DNA of 64,000 nt from Alnus glutinosa. Lineage: Eukaryota; Streptophyta; Magnoliopsida; Fagales; Betulaceae. Location of the stretch: NCBI RefSeq assembly GCF_958979055.1, contig NC_084896.1:27328001-27392000 (forward strand), written 5' to 3'. The position numbers and the translations under genes were made by a program. Shown here piece after piece: positions 10,901 to 22,255 of this stretch (position 1 is the first letter of the stretch; each line of letters starts with the position of its first letter). The notes below the pieces were generated by a model, which was not told the DNA's origin, did no database searches, and was given only the letters and a program-made list of their open reading frames with translations.

Positions 10901-12984
10901 AAAAGAGTTGAAGCCATGACAGAATGTAGGGTGTACATAAGAGGCAGAGGCTCTGTTAAGGATTCTGTAAAGGTATTCTGAAATGTTTTCCTTTCTCTCT
11001 CTCTCCCCCCCCCCCCCCCCCCCCCGCTTTTTTGTTACTACATAGTGTGGTAAAGCAGTTTAAAGTTTAATTGACAATGGACTTAAGTTGAAGTGTTAGT
11101 TAATACTTGGCACTATAATATGGAACTTTGTCAGTCTGAACTTGCTTGTTGCTTCCTTATAGATTTTGTGTAGCTATATATTGAGTATTGTTCTCTGGTT
11201 AAATTGTTGGGTGTGCTCATCGTTGTGATCCATTCATTAGGTGGATTATCATTTTTAGTTTTCCTATCTGTCCTATCTTCTAAATAAGGACTTTTTAAAT
11301 TGTAGGTGATGCACCAATAGCCCTTCACGTTTATCTAGTGGTGATGTGCGTCTTCCTATGCATATCTATATCAAAACTTCCAATGTTCTCAATTTTGTCC
11401 CCAAATGGGGGAGCTATAATCACTTAATTGGCACCAATGTATGTATTTTCGTCTGAGTTCTGCAATATTAGATCTTTTGGATTAAGATTTGCAATATTAT
11501 ATATTTTGGATTCATTCATTTGTGTTATTCTTTTCTTTTGTTTGGGTGGCAACGGGCCCGGGGGGGGGGGGGGGGGGTGGGGAAGGGAGGGGTAGAACTT
11601 GGATTCATCAGAGTGGTTGAACTCTAATGATGCTTGTGGTTTAAAGAGTAAACCATATTCATGATCTCTGGGTATGAATTTTATTTGATAAAGACTGTCA
11701 ATTAAGCTTGGGAACATACTTATGAATATCAAAAAGAACCAGCATCATCAATCAGTCAACCCTCCATAGCGCCTTTTAGGTTGCATTTTTCAGTTGCCTC
11801 AGACCAGGATAATAAGAATCTTGCCTACACCAAGGAATGGAGGGAATAAAGGATCAGAGATGGCTACCTCCAGTTGTTTAGTGCTAGGAGAGTGAGAGGT
11901 TAGAATGGAGGGAATAAAGGATGGGGGATGGCTACCTTCTGTTGTGTAGTGCCAGGAGCGGGAGATGTAAGAAAATTTACCAACTTGACCCTTAGAATGG
12001 AGAGAAGACCTTAGGTAGCTCAATCGGATGGGGTCACGCCTTATGAAGTGGATGTCATTAGTTCGAATCTTACCTTCCCTCTTAGAGCAAAAAGGGTGAT
12101 GAACATTCTATGGCATGAGCATTTCAGAATGGTAGAAGGTGCTTTTCTATTGGAATGATATTAGTAAAACACACTTCCCAAAAAGGAAGACGTGACATTG
12201 TGTGGACTGGGAGAAGAATAGTGCTTTCTCTTCTGTGTGACTAAGAAATTAATTATTTTGTGATCCCATGATCTTTTTTAAGTTTTATTATTGCATTGAC
12301 TGCTTTATTAAGCTCAAAGGTGTTTCCAGTAAAGTGAATTGGACTCGAAGTAAAAAGTGGTCTTATTGTTGCTTGCCATATCACTTTTGAATGACTATGA
12401 GGTTGATTTTACTTTGAGAAAGTCAATATTTGTTTACAGCAAAAAGGTTACGTTCTGGATGCTCATGGTTCCTGGTAATGATATGCATTTTCTGTGATAC
12501 CAATTGGGTTCTTGGGTTATACTTTTTCTCATTCTCCTATGGACCTCTGCTTTTCTTTAGGAAGATAAACTGAAGGATAAACCTGGATATGAGCACCTTA
12601 ACGAGCCGCTGCACGTGTTGGTGGAGGCTGAATTTCCCGAGGATATTATAAATGCTCGCTTGGAGTATGCAGTGACAATATTAGAAAATCTTTTGAAGCC
12701 TGTGGTATAAGCTGGAACAAACTTATTACTTTCACCTTTACTTACCCGGTTGTTTGCACTTGTTAAAACCTCTCTGTCTCTGTCTCTGTCTCTGTCTCTG
12801 TGTGTGTGTGTGTGTGTGTGTGTAGGATGAATCCTTGGATCATTATAAGAAGCAACAACTCAGGGAACTGGCTATGCTGAATGGTACACTAAGGGAAGAA
12901 AGCCCCAGTATGAGCCCTAGCATGAGCCCGAGCATGTCGCCCTTCAACAGTACAGGAATGAAAAGAGCGAAGACGGGAAGATAA
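7988..12984 (+). CDS. KH domain RNA-binding protein, STAR/Quaking-like (seven coding exons)
   Basis: Complete spliced gene. Coding exons are 7988-8088, 9427-9512, 9860-9999, 10641-10775, 10856-10972, 12561-12704 and 12826-12984; all introns are GT-AG and the joined frame is open for 293 aa. The start [16 protein letters not shown] matches the Arabidopsis At4g26480/At5g56140 type of Quaking-like KH proteins rather than the shorter SPIN1 type. Residues ~34-63 ([12 protein letters not shown]...SRLLN) are the STAR dimerisation helix. Residues ~137-220 are the single KH domain, with the RNA-contacting GPRG loop at 163-166 inside [17 protein letters not shown]. The C-terminus has an [11 protein letters not shown] run and a basic KRAKTGR tail, a likely nuclear signal. 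The family regulates RNA processing; the targets are unknown. Introns carry a SINE, poly-C and poly-G runs, and a microsatellite abutting the last acceptor. Confidence 0.93.
10999..11024 (+). repeat. Poly-C run in intron 5 of the KH gene
   Basis: A (CT)n stretch followed by more than 20 consecutive C bases, starting about 25 bases after the exon 5 donor. A complementary-type run of about 19 G bases lies at 11559-11577 in the same intron. Confidence 0.9.
11835..11994 (+). repeat. Two-copy ~69-bp direct repeat in intron 5
   Basis: GAATGGAGGGAATAAAGGAT begins a unit near 11835 that is repeated near 11904 with about 85 percent agreement; a third, very short start occurs at 11995. Confidence 0.7.
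12000..12190 (+). mobile_element. tRNA-derived SINE (candidate) in intron 5
   Basis: A pol III A-box-like TAGCTCAATCGG (12016-12027) is followed 32 bases later by a B-box-like AGTTCGAATCT (12060-12070), the arrangement of a tRNA-related SINE head. The downstream body (TTAGTAAAACACAC) recurs near 21388, which supports a dispersed element. The clover-leaf is not intact, so this is not a functional tRNA gene. The 3' end is approximate. Confidence 0.6.
12771..12823 (+). repeat. (TCTCTG)n(TG)n microsatellite forming the intron 6 3' splice region
   Basis: A compound microsatellite fills the last 50 bases of the 121-bp intron 6 and runs directly into the TAG acceptor at 12823-12825. It replaces the usual U-rich tract. 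Confidence 0.9.
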
Positions 12985-13833
12985 CACTACAATGTGGATG
13001 TTGCGCCATTGTTTGATTTGCTGAATCATTGGCATGTGATTGGTTAATGACCTGCTGGCAGAACCTTGGGACGCAATGTTTACAACTGGCTACTTGAACT
13101 CCTGAGGTAATTTTGGGCTCTGATTGCTTGGCATTGCAGAGGGATTAACTGCTTCATTGATTCTTGAACATTTGCGTCACATACACTATTATTTATATTC
13201 TTTCATGTATCACTAATTTTAAACATTGAAGACCTTCTTCATTATTTAACTTGTAACCACCCCCCTCTATTCAATTAATCTGTATTCTGCTAGCTGCTGA
13301 GTCGTGTAACTCAAATGTACTTGCAGATTCTTTTTCATTGACATTTCTATTATATTGTCATGCCTATGCTGATATAGGCATACTCTTCTTGAATATGAAA
13401 AGTGTTCCACTATTGTGTAGTGAATTCAATTTTTTTTTTTGGGTGCCTGTGCTTGTTTTACAGCCAATTGATACTCGTACGGCCTCTTTGCAAGATTATG
13501 GTAGGTGCTTCTACCTTCAATGAGGCAAATTTATTATTTCTTCATGGTTTGGTCGGTGAAGAAGGCTGAAACACTTGCCGATCAAATTTATTAAATTGAC
13601 ATGTTTTTAGAACATGTGATTTTCACATGCATTTTGCAAGAATTACATGTTCTGTTAATAATGTTAAGTGAGAATTATATGCTTTGTTACTAATTAGTAT
13701 ATGTACCAATTACCACAAATAATCACAACTTGTTAAACCCCCACTTTCATGTTAGATTGTTGCATCTCTTAAGTCGGCAATAACTAATTTATACTTCGAT
13801 TCTTTGAAAGAGCAAAACTTTACAATGCAATTA
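12985..13833 (+). other. KH gene 3' UTR and downstream flank
   Basis: Sequence after the stop codon (TAA at 12982-12984). The 3' UTR probably ends within the first 300-550 bases; no canonical AATAAA was found. The remainder is AT-rich and without a gene. Confidence 0.4.
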
Positions 13834-14140
13834 TAGGGGTGTAAATTTGGGCCAGTTATAACCGGCTGGGAGACCGACTCCGAAAAACTAGAAAATCGAA
13901 AAATCAGATTGTTACTTGATTATTTATAATTGGATATCCAGAGCCGGAGCCGGGCATTGGTTTTCAAAAAATCCGGTTATAATCGGGTAATTGGCTCTGG
14001 GTCTAGTAATTTATTAAAAAAAAATAAAGAAAATTACCTCCTACCCTTTTGCCCTAATGTTACACAGCTAACCCAAGGAACATTTTCGCCTTTTTCACAC
14101 TTTTGCCCTAATTTTTCTACATTTTTTCTGTCTTCTTCTT

Positions 14141-15161
14141 TAGGGCTGAGCATGGGGCGGGGGAAAGGGGGCGCGGGGATGGGGTTTTTTTGACCCCACC
14201 CCGCAGGGGTGCGGGTTCCCTTTTGGGGAACCTGCAACCCGTGAAAAACCTACTGAAACCGTGTGGGGCGGGGATAAACGAAGAGAGGGATCCCCGTGGG
14301 TTAATACAGAACAAGACTAGAGGCACACATTCCTCCGGTGATAATTTCCCATGGATATAAACACATGCCATGAAATTCGCATTCTGTCGTTACAACAAGC
14401 TTTTTTCTTTTATATTTCTGTGTGCATGTCATTGCAAGAAGTTACAAAAACCAGTTCAAAACATTCATAGAAGACAATATCCATACCCAATACGATCAAA
14501 ACCTCAGAAAATACATACATGCAGACATGAATAACAGAGAAATCCCACAATTGTCAGAATCTGAATTACATCAAACACCAAATACAAGATTGGTAATGCA
14601 AATTCGAAGAAGAGGAAGAATAAACAAATCCCATCGTTAATCGCAAACCCACCTAACATTCATTGAAAATCCCCAATCTTTTCAGCAAAAAACCAACTAG
14701 TTTACACTCACACCCATCCAAGAAAGAAACCAACTGCAGGCCGTGAGTCCGTGACGTGAGGGCCGGTGTGGCGAGTGGGGACCGCAGGGTGCTGCAGGGC
14801 CGCCGTGCGGTGCTTTGCTGCAGTGATAGGGTGTTAGGGAAAACTTAGGGTTAGAAGTAGAACTGAAGGACCGAAGGAAAGGAGGGTAAGAAAAGAATAA
14901 AGAAAGTGAAGTTCCTCGACCAAAATGTGTCTTGTTTCGTGTTTTTTTTTTTTTAAAAAAAAAGATTTGTAGGGCAGGACGGGGCGGGGACCCGCTAAAT
15001 TTCAAGGGCTCCCCCCGCAATCCGCCCCACACCGTGCAGGGGGCCCAAATAAGGCCCCGTGGCCCGCACCATAGGTGCTGGTTTTAGTCTTTACGGAGCG
15101 GGGCGGGGCGGGGCGGGGCGGGGCGGGGATGGCGGGAATTGCGGGGATTTGCTCACTCCTA
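14141..15161. mobile_element. Non-autonomous hAT-like element nested in the first
   Basis: A 1021-bp element with ends TAGGGCTGAGCA and the complement of TAGGAGTGAGCA. Flanks TTCTTCTT and TTCTTTCT are an imperfect 8-bp duplication in simple sequence. Both sub-terminal zones are unusually GC-rich with GGGGCGGGG words, including five tandem GGGGC units at about 15099-15128, against an AT-rich host. No transposase ORF was recognised; open frames here are by-products of the GC-rich repeats. Confidence 0.65.
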
Positions 15162-15546
15162 TTCTTTCTTCACACCCTCTTCTTCAGTTCTTCTTGCCTT
15201 CTTCTTCAGTTCTTCTTTTCACTTCTTCAGTTCTTCGTCTTCAGTTAGGTAGTTACGAATCTGCTTTTCCATTCTCTCTCAAGACCCAATTTTCCTGCTG
15301 AGGAGCAAAGAAGACCCCGATGCTAAAGATTTTCCCACAGGTACTTTCTCATTGACCCATGAAAGAATTATCCCGGGACATTCTGAGTATAATTTTAGTT
15401 CAAAACATAGTTTACATTACCACAATTTTGTCTTCTGTGTTTGTGTGGAGCTTTCAAAACGGTTTCAGATTCTCGTTTACAGGAAGGACAGCTTAGTTCG
15501 GGAATTTTTCCATGTGATTTTGTGAAAATAATTCATGGATTAATGG

Positions 15547-15552
<6 letters not shown>

Positions 15553-15598
<46 letters not shown>
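15553..15598. repeat. (TA)n microsatellite
   Basis: About 23 TA dinucleotides, inside the right half of the outer hAT-like element. Confidence 0.95.
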
Positions 15599-15602
<4 letters not shown>

Positions 15603-16059
15603 AAGACATAGAAACTAATGTATTAAGCTGTTGTGTTTTTGTGAATTCAGCTAAAGTTTCTGGTTTGATACTTGTGCAAAATTTCAGTCTTTTTCATTTA
15701 GTTTAGTATTTGAGCAACCCGGTCCGGATAATTGGTTTCTACCCGGGTAACCGAGTAAAAATTGGATATCCGGGGTCTCCGGTTCTTGGGCCGATTGTTA
15801 AAAATCAATAACTGGAGACCTCAGAGCCAGTTCCCGGTTATTACCCAATAACCAGGAATCGACTTCGGGTTTACATCCTTATGCAATGAGGCTATTAGGA
15901 GCAAAACTGCATTGAAAAGAAGATGCATTTCATTATTTGCAATCTTGTCACCAACAATTGACAAATAGAGTTGTAAACAAACTGAAACCGAGTCGAGCAT
16001 TAAGGTGTTTAAACTTGATTTGTATGGCTCAACATGCTGTAATAATTGGCAATTTTTTT

Positions 16060-16480
16060 AGGGTAATTATATTTTCTCCCATTAACTATCGGTCATTGTG
16101 AACATACCACCATGAACTGACATCTCGACCAAAAGAGAGAATGAAATTACCATTTTCATATCGTTACTCCATTTTCCGTCGGTCAAATTTGTGAAAAAAC
16201 TCAAATACTCTAATTTAAAGTCAAAATTTACATAAAAACACCCTCAAAATTCAACAAAAAAATAATTAAAAAAAATTACTATTTGAGGGCATTTATGTCT
16301 TTAAACAAAATTTAACGTCTAAAAATGAAATATTCTGTCCGATTTAATGAGATTTCCTAATGGAATGTGGGTAATGGTATGAAAATGGTAATTTCATGCT
16401 CTCTTTTGGTTGAGGTGTCAGTTCGTGGTGGCATGTTGACAATGACCAGTAGTTGATAGGGGAAAAATGTAATTACTTCT
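16060..16480. mobile_element. MULE-like fold-back element, 421 bp
   Basis: Long terminal inverted repeats of about 100 bp: the left arm (GGTCATTGTGAACATACCAC) pairs with its complement near the right end at about 85-90 percent identity. The 9-bp flanks AATTTTTTT (16051-16059 and 16481-16489) match, the duplication size of Mutator-like elements, although this one is low complexity. Confidence 0.65.
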
Positions 16481-16567
16481 AATTTTTTTTCTCTAATGAA
16501 CATATAAATGTCAAACAATTTTAATTATATTTTATGTTGAAAGTGGACCACAGTGTGAATACTCAAA

Positions 16568-16715
16568 TAGAGTAATGCTATACACCAAACACACATTTAT
16601 CTTACTGTGCTGACGTAGTAGGGTTTAGTAGTTATTAGATTTTTCTTTTTCAATTAGAAATTGATTTAATGACTACTAAACCGTGTCACGTAAGCAAAAT
16701 AAATATATAACATTT
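16568..16715. mobile_element. Small MITE (candidate)
   Basis: Imperfect inverted repeat centred near 16650: GGTTTAGTAGTTATTA on the left is complementary to TAATGACTACTAAACC on the right. The element boundaries are approximate and no target duplication was resolved. Confidence 0.4.
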
Positions 16716-16741
16716 CTGTGTGTGTGTATATATATATATAT

Positions 16742-16925
16742 AGAGCCCTTCTACACATCTTCCACTCTTCCCCCCTTCATCACCCTTTTATAATAAAAAA
16801 ATTGATTTTTATTAAAAAGTTGTCTCTGATGTGACATCAGAGACAACTTTTTAATAAAAATCAATTTTTTTAAGAAAAAGAGGGTGATGAAGGGGGGATG
16901 AGTGGAAGATGTTTAGTATTTCCCA
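16742..16925. mobile_element. Hairpin MITE with ~75-bp arms
   Basis: A nearly perfect palindrome at 16755-16912 is centred on GATGTGACATC. ACATCTTCCACTC at the left end pairs with GAGTGGAAGATGT at the right end. A transcript would fold into a long hairpin. The outer limits are approximate. Confidence 0.7.
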
Positions 16926-18356
16926 TATATATAACAGGCTGAAGGTTGATATCACTAGTTGAAGATGAGAATAATTGGAGGGGGGATGACATGGGACTGC
17001 ATCTACTTAGAACAGTTGAGGAAGGCATTAGCAACGTCGCGTGGTTAGGTGTATGGCTCATATCACAGCATGCCGACCGTGTCATTAGAGGTTTATCTTT
17101 GTTCTATTGAAGAGTGACATTATTCTATGCTCTATTATTTGCAAATTCCATTGCTACACCTTGATATGATTCATTTTACATGAGCATAGTTTTTTTTTTT
17201 TTTTTTTTGCTTGGCCTTAGTTAGATGACGTTTCAAATAATCCCCCTCTCCCCCTTCTTTTAAGTAATCCCTTTTGATACCTGAACAAACTGTAGCGAAT
17301 TGTTTAAAGTTTGTACTTTTTAGGGCATGTTTGATATGCGGAATGACTATTTCATTAGGAAAAATAATTTTTATTACTGATAAAGAAATGTGGAATATAA
17401 TAGCTATTTATATTCCTTAGTTTAGTGACAACACACATGTTTTAATGAGGACTGTATCAAAACGACTAATATATATATGATCATAATTTTTATTAAAAAA
17501 AAAAAAAAAAAAATCTTTGGTGGTCGACCACCTCAAAGGGTGATTGGTTACTAAGGCAGAAGGCGAACAAACGTTAATGTTGTGTTTGGTAATAGAATTC
17601 TAAAAAATGAATATGATTCTAATTTTTTTTTTCTTTTTTTTTTTAAAAAAATCAAATCATATTTTATTCAACTTTTTTAAAAAGTCAAATCTCAAAATTT
17701 GTGCACCAAATAAAAATTGAATTTTGATTTAAAAAATCTAACATTCAAACTCACCATAAATGCTACAACGAAAGTTCTTTGAAGTCTCTTTCGTATTTTT
17801 TTTTTTTATAAAAAATTTTTTTGTTAGTATTTTTTTTTTATTTGAAGGCATTTTCGTGATTTCATAAAAAAAAAAAAAATGCATGTTATGTGGTTTTTCT
17901 GTCAAATTTAATGATCTGCCCTAACTGAAGGGCTTTTTTTTTGTTTTTTTTGTTGGCCAAAAAATAATAGTTTAAAGCGATTAAGTGTGACCAGTAGTAA
18001 TTTGTAAGCCTTTCAAAAAAAAAAAAAAGAAAAAAAAGTAGTAATTTGTAAGGGCAATATGTAAATATCGGGTAGTTGAAGAACTAATTGTAATAACCTA
18101 TTTAATTATTTTGACTAATATTTTAACAATTTGTTGGCCTTTTTGAGATATCTTCAAACACGTTACCATGGTCAATATATCACTTACTTATTCTACATCA
18201 CAATCACATAGCCAACAACTATAACATGTTTGACAATACCATGAAACTTATAAGTTATATAACCTATGGTCAACAAATACAATTCTAATTAAGTTATGTT
18301 AAATTACAATTTATTCAAAAAGTTTAAATTGATTATTTGTTTTTTTTTTTTTTAAT
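16926..18356. other. Intergenic DNA, no gene recognised
   Basis: AT-rich sequence with many A and T homopolymers and short degenerate repeats. No protein homology was recognised. Confidence 0.4.
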
Positions 18357-19580
18357 TTAATGATAAAAAATATGATGAATTTAATTATTTAATTAATATT
18401 TTAGTACTCACGCTCATTAAGCGAGGCCCAATACATGTAATATCAAGGAAAAAATACACATAACCCCCTCAAATTACCATTCAATTGTCAATGTATCCCC
18501 CAAACTACCAATTGTGTTAATGTCCCTCCTTAAACTACCAAAAAAATGTCAATGTCCTCCCTAAGACCAACAAAAAGACAAAAATGTCCTCATAAATTCA
18601 AAAAATTAAAACTAAACCTAAAAAATAAAAAACTTTTAAAAAAATTATTTTTAAAATATTAAATAAAAAACGAAAAAAAATATTAAAAAAAGAAACAAAA
18701 ACTGAAAAAAAAATTCCTTAAAAAAAAAAAAGCAAACCAAAAATAACTGAAATTTATTTTATTTTATTTTATTTTAAAAAAAACAAATGAAAAAAAGAAA
18801 AAGGCAAACCAGTTTTTATTAAATTAAATAACGAAAAAGAACAATTTTTTTAAAAGAAAAATAAAAAAAAAATAACTGAAATTTATTTATTTATTTCTTT
18901 ATTTAAAAAAAATAAAAATAAATAAATAAAAAACAGTTTTTATTAAAATAAAAAAAAATAAAAAAGAACAATTTTTTTTAAAAAAAAAACTGAAAATTAT
19001 TTTTTTAAAAATAAATAAATAACAGTTTTATATTTTTTATTATTTTTTGGAATAAATTTTTGTTATTTTATATTTTTTTTAATAATTTTTTTTTTTAGTT
19101 TTATTTTTTTTTAATAATTTTATGAAGGGCATTTTTGTCATTAGGGGGACATTGACATTTTTTGGTAGTTTAGGGGGAAAAATTGACACAATTGGTAGTT
19201 TGGAGGGTAAATTGACAATGATGTAGTAGTTTGAGGGGGTTATGTGTACTTTTCCCTAATATCAAATTAAAATGAGAGATAAATTATAAAGATAATGCTT
19301 GAACTTAAGATTTTTGTTTTAACACCATGTTAAATTTATAATTATCTCAAAAGTTTAACTTCATAAAAAAAAGTCGAATTTAATCATTTAATTAATATTC
19401 TAATAAAATCATATGTATATTGAATCGGTCTAAACTTAAAAGTTATGTTTTTGATGTCATATTTCTTTTTTTATTTTTTATGACATGTTTTCTTAAAGGT
19501 GCATTCTGTGGTGGGTAAGTGCATCTCGTGAAGGTAGAAACTAGAAAACTTAGCATAAGACAATCAGAAAAACCAAGACA
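18357..19580. repeat. Diverged copy of the LECRK-cluster spacer, interrupted by a MULE-like element
   Basis: 18357-18446 plus 19257-19440 align with 62636-62950 (shared words TATTTTAGTACTCA, AAGCGAGGCCCAATACATG, GAGATAAATTATAAAGATAATG). The stretch 19497-19575 repeats the GGTGCATTCTGTGGTGGG...AGACAATCAGAAAAAC block seen at 29876-29938 and elsewhere. The receptor-kinase repeat family therefore reaches well left of the intact genes. Confidence 0.7.
18447..19256. mobile_element. MULE-like element with long TIRs, 810 bp
   Basis: Perfect 9-bp target duplication TAATATCAA (18438-18446 and 19257-19265). Terminal inverted repeats of about 150 bp start with GGAAAAAATACACATAACCC and its imperfect complement. 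The middle is A/T homopolymer-like without coding capacity. The homologous stretch near 62720 lacks the element. Confidence 0.82.
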
Positions 19581-21572
19581 CACCAAAATATATATATATA
19601 TATATATATATAATAGGGGAATCCCCATGCCCCTTAAACACACCGTTTTAATAAATTCGTTGGATTGTTTGTGGCCTTGTGGGCCACTGCCTAGCTTCTT
19701 TCTTTCATTTGTTTATGTTTTTTTTTTTTTTTTTTTTGTTAGTTGCGTTAGTGGGCTTACAGAAAGAAAAAACATCTGTGGGTGGGCCAATGGTTTGCGC
19801 TGACTTAAAAACAAAAGGCACAAAATAATGGTGTGTCTAAAGTCTAAAGTATATACTAAATAAAAAAATAAAAATAAAAAAGGAGAAAAAGAAAGAAAAA
19901 AAAAGAAAAAGAGCAAATAGTATATTAAGACTTAAATCTAGAAGGAAAAGCTGAGGAAGAGATAAGGTCATTGACATTGAAAAACAAATTTGCAAATTGA
20001 AAATTGCGATTTAGACTTTTTCAAAATTCTAAAGTTTTTATTTTAATTTGCCAATTCCTTTTTATTCAAGCCTTTAACAATTTAAATCAATTTTTAAATT
20101 TTTTTTTTCCATTTCTTAAAAAATTTCAAGTATGTAATCAAAATTTAATTTTGATTAATCTTTTAAATTTAGATTGCTCAATTAAATTAATTGTTATGAA
20201 TATATATAGATTTTCCTACATATTTTAATTGTATGAAATATATAATGGTAGTTACATGAAATTAAGAAGAATAACAATAATTTCATTATACTCCATTCAA
20301 ATTCTAAATGAGCTCGTGCCGAGGTAGATTTAACAAATATAAAAACATTCATTTGCTTAATAATTTTTTTTTATTACCATCTCAGTGCTAGAGACTAAAT
20401 TCAAATGACATATTTATAAAAATAAATAAATAAAAAACCTTGCCAACCAATTATGAAAACTCATCAAAGATAATTGAATAAAGTAACAGGCTAGGTTAGA
20501 CGTGATAGAATAAATTGTATGTTACATTTATACGTTTTAAAAAATAATTGAATTTTTTGAGTTACATATTTTTAATATTTTTAATTGATTTTTATTTAAC
20601 ATTATTTTTTTTTCTTTCATAAAAAAATATATAAAAATAAAAAATAAAAATCTTGACCCCCCTCAACCAGAATTCTGGTTCCGCCACTGCATGAAAATAT
20701 TTATAATAATATGAATTTCCCAAAGGATGATACATGGACGTCGACCCATCAAACGCTGCCTCCCTCTGATTGCGGAAAAATATTGGAGAATTATCAACGC
20801 TATATTGGGCAGAATTATCAACGATAATTTGGAATAACGAATAGCTATTTGGAATGGTGTGCAACTAATAAAAAAGAAATTAATAGAAATTGCAGAATAA
20901 GAGTCATATATGATGAAGCAAGGGATAATGTGGCACCTGGAGATTGCGAGAACATAAGGTTGCTTTGAATATAATGAAACATAAAATTGTTAAACAGGAT
21001 GAAAATGACATTCCAAGAACAGAACGACTCCCAAAGTGGGTTATGTTTGATTTTTTAACATTAGGTAAAAGGAAGTAAGGTTAAATCAAAGAAAAGAAGC
21101 ACAGTACAAAATTATTTATTTTCATGAAAAAAGCTCCAAAGTTCAGTACGAGGAGGAAATTCCTCCAATACAATCTTTTATTGCTGATATGAAAAGAGGA
21201 TTTTACCTAGACAAATGAGAGGCCCTCTTCTTCTTGTGGAAACATCTCCACCAATATGTAATACGTTTGTTGGAAGTGAGAATGCCTCCAAGTGTGAATA
21301 TCAATAAGATAATATGGTTGTAAATCTTTCCTTGATGTTGTTATGGTTGAGTGTAGAAGTGCTTTTCCAATATTTAAATGGTATTAGCAAAACACACATT
21401 AAAAGAAAAAAATGAAGGTGAGAGAATGACATGCTCTGCAAATTTCAGGGCTCATAATTCGTGTTAGTGTAATGGGTTGACTCGCAAGTCAATTCGTTTA
21501 GGGTTAACGCTGACACTACCCATTTAATTAAATGGGTCAAACTCGTCAATGCTCATAGTTTCTTCATTTGAG
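19581..21572. other. Intergenic DNA, no gene recognised
   Basis: AT-rich sequence with an (AT)n tract at about 19589-19611 and several poly-T and poly-A runs. Around 21200-21410 there is a tail similar to the SINE body near 12160. No gene is supported. Confidence 0.4.
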
Positions 21573-21970
21573 TTATTGGTACCCAGAGGAGAAGTATACA
21601 ATGAGGGGCGTGGGGGCCGGCACATGAACATCAACCACTCCCTCGAGCATTTGTGTAACCTTTTTGATCATGGGCCTCGAAGGATCCTCTTGAATGCACC
21701 AAATTGCCACAATCACTAGCCTCTCTAGCCTCTTCATGTCATTCCTTGCCTCCTCATCTTTTTCCAACAACTTTTCTAATCCTTTTTCTTTGTAGCATCC
21801 ACAAGCCCAATCTATCGACTATCATTGCCTCCTCTTCGTCTCCCATTGCAAATGATACTAAGCTGGACTTGCAGCAAATAATCTCAAGCAACAGTGGAAA
21901 CAGTGGAAAGGAGAGGAAGAAGCACAAGAAGCAAGAGAGAACAAAAATGAGGACAAGTTAGAGAAGCCAT
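21573..21970 (-). pseudogene. LECRK remnant with internal deletion (signal peptide joined to kinase C-terminus)
   Basis: On the minus strand, a start codon at 21970 begins MASLTCPHFCSLLLL, the signal peptide of the cluster's receptor kinases. After about 27 codons the sequence jumps to the LLEIICCKSS region of kinase subdomain IX and continues to the C-terminus (RLVIVAIWCIQEDPS...MLEGVVDVHVP). About 2 kb of the coding sequence is missing; the junction falls at a short TGTT shared by both parents, and a stop codon follows the join. The kinase tail has further small indels, including loss of the LR codons after EDPS. A TATA-like ATAAA lies at about 22014-22019 (complement). The leader (GGGTTCTTTCTCACACATAA) resembles that of the gene starting at 63943 more than those of the three intact genes. 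It is clearly non-functional as a receptor. Confidence 0.9.
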
Positions 21971-22255
21971 TGCAATAGTATGGGTTATGTGTGAGAAAGA
22001 ACCCACGACAGCATTTATAGAAGGATAAGGGACATAGAGATTAATACGAGTGCTAGTATAGTGGTCAGTTGGCGGAGCATTGCGAGGGACGATTAGGTTG
22101 TGGGATTGCAGGGCATTGCCCTACGGTATAGTACAAGGTATTTTTGAATTTTCATATCTGCATATACAATAGAGTTTTATAATAAAGATGTTAAGCTGTA
22201 ACCCTAAATTATTTGTTGAAAATAGCTGCACTCCTGTAAACATAGGCATATTATC

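Larger units (their letters stand above)
13834..15881. mobile_element. Non-autonomous hAT-like element (outer, interrupted)
   Basis: Ends are TAGGGGTGTAAAT at the left and the complement of TAAGGATGTAAACC at the right. They are flanked by 8-bp near-identical target duplications TGCAATTA (13826-13833) and TGCAATGA (15882-15889). The sub-terminal regions are rich in CCGGTTAT/ACCGG words arranged in both orientations, typical of hAT sub-terminal repeats. No transposase is visible. About half of its length is a second element inserted at 14141-15161. Confidence 0.72.

Noticed and set aside
12010-12075. Possible tRNA gene
   Set aside because: A-box and B-box words are present, but no acceptor stem or anticodon arm folds, so a SINE head is the better explanation.
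14697-15301. Open frames with poly-Gly/Arg/Pro in the GC-rich block
   Set aside because: They are by-products of GGGGCGGGG repeats inside the nested hAT-like element.
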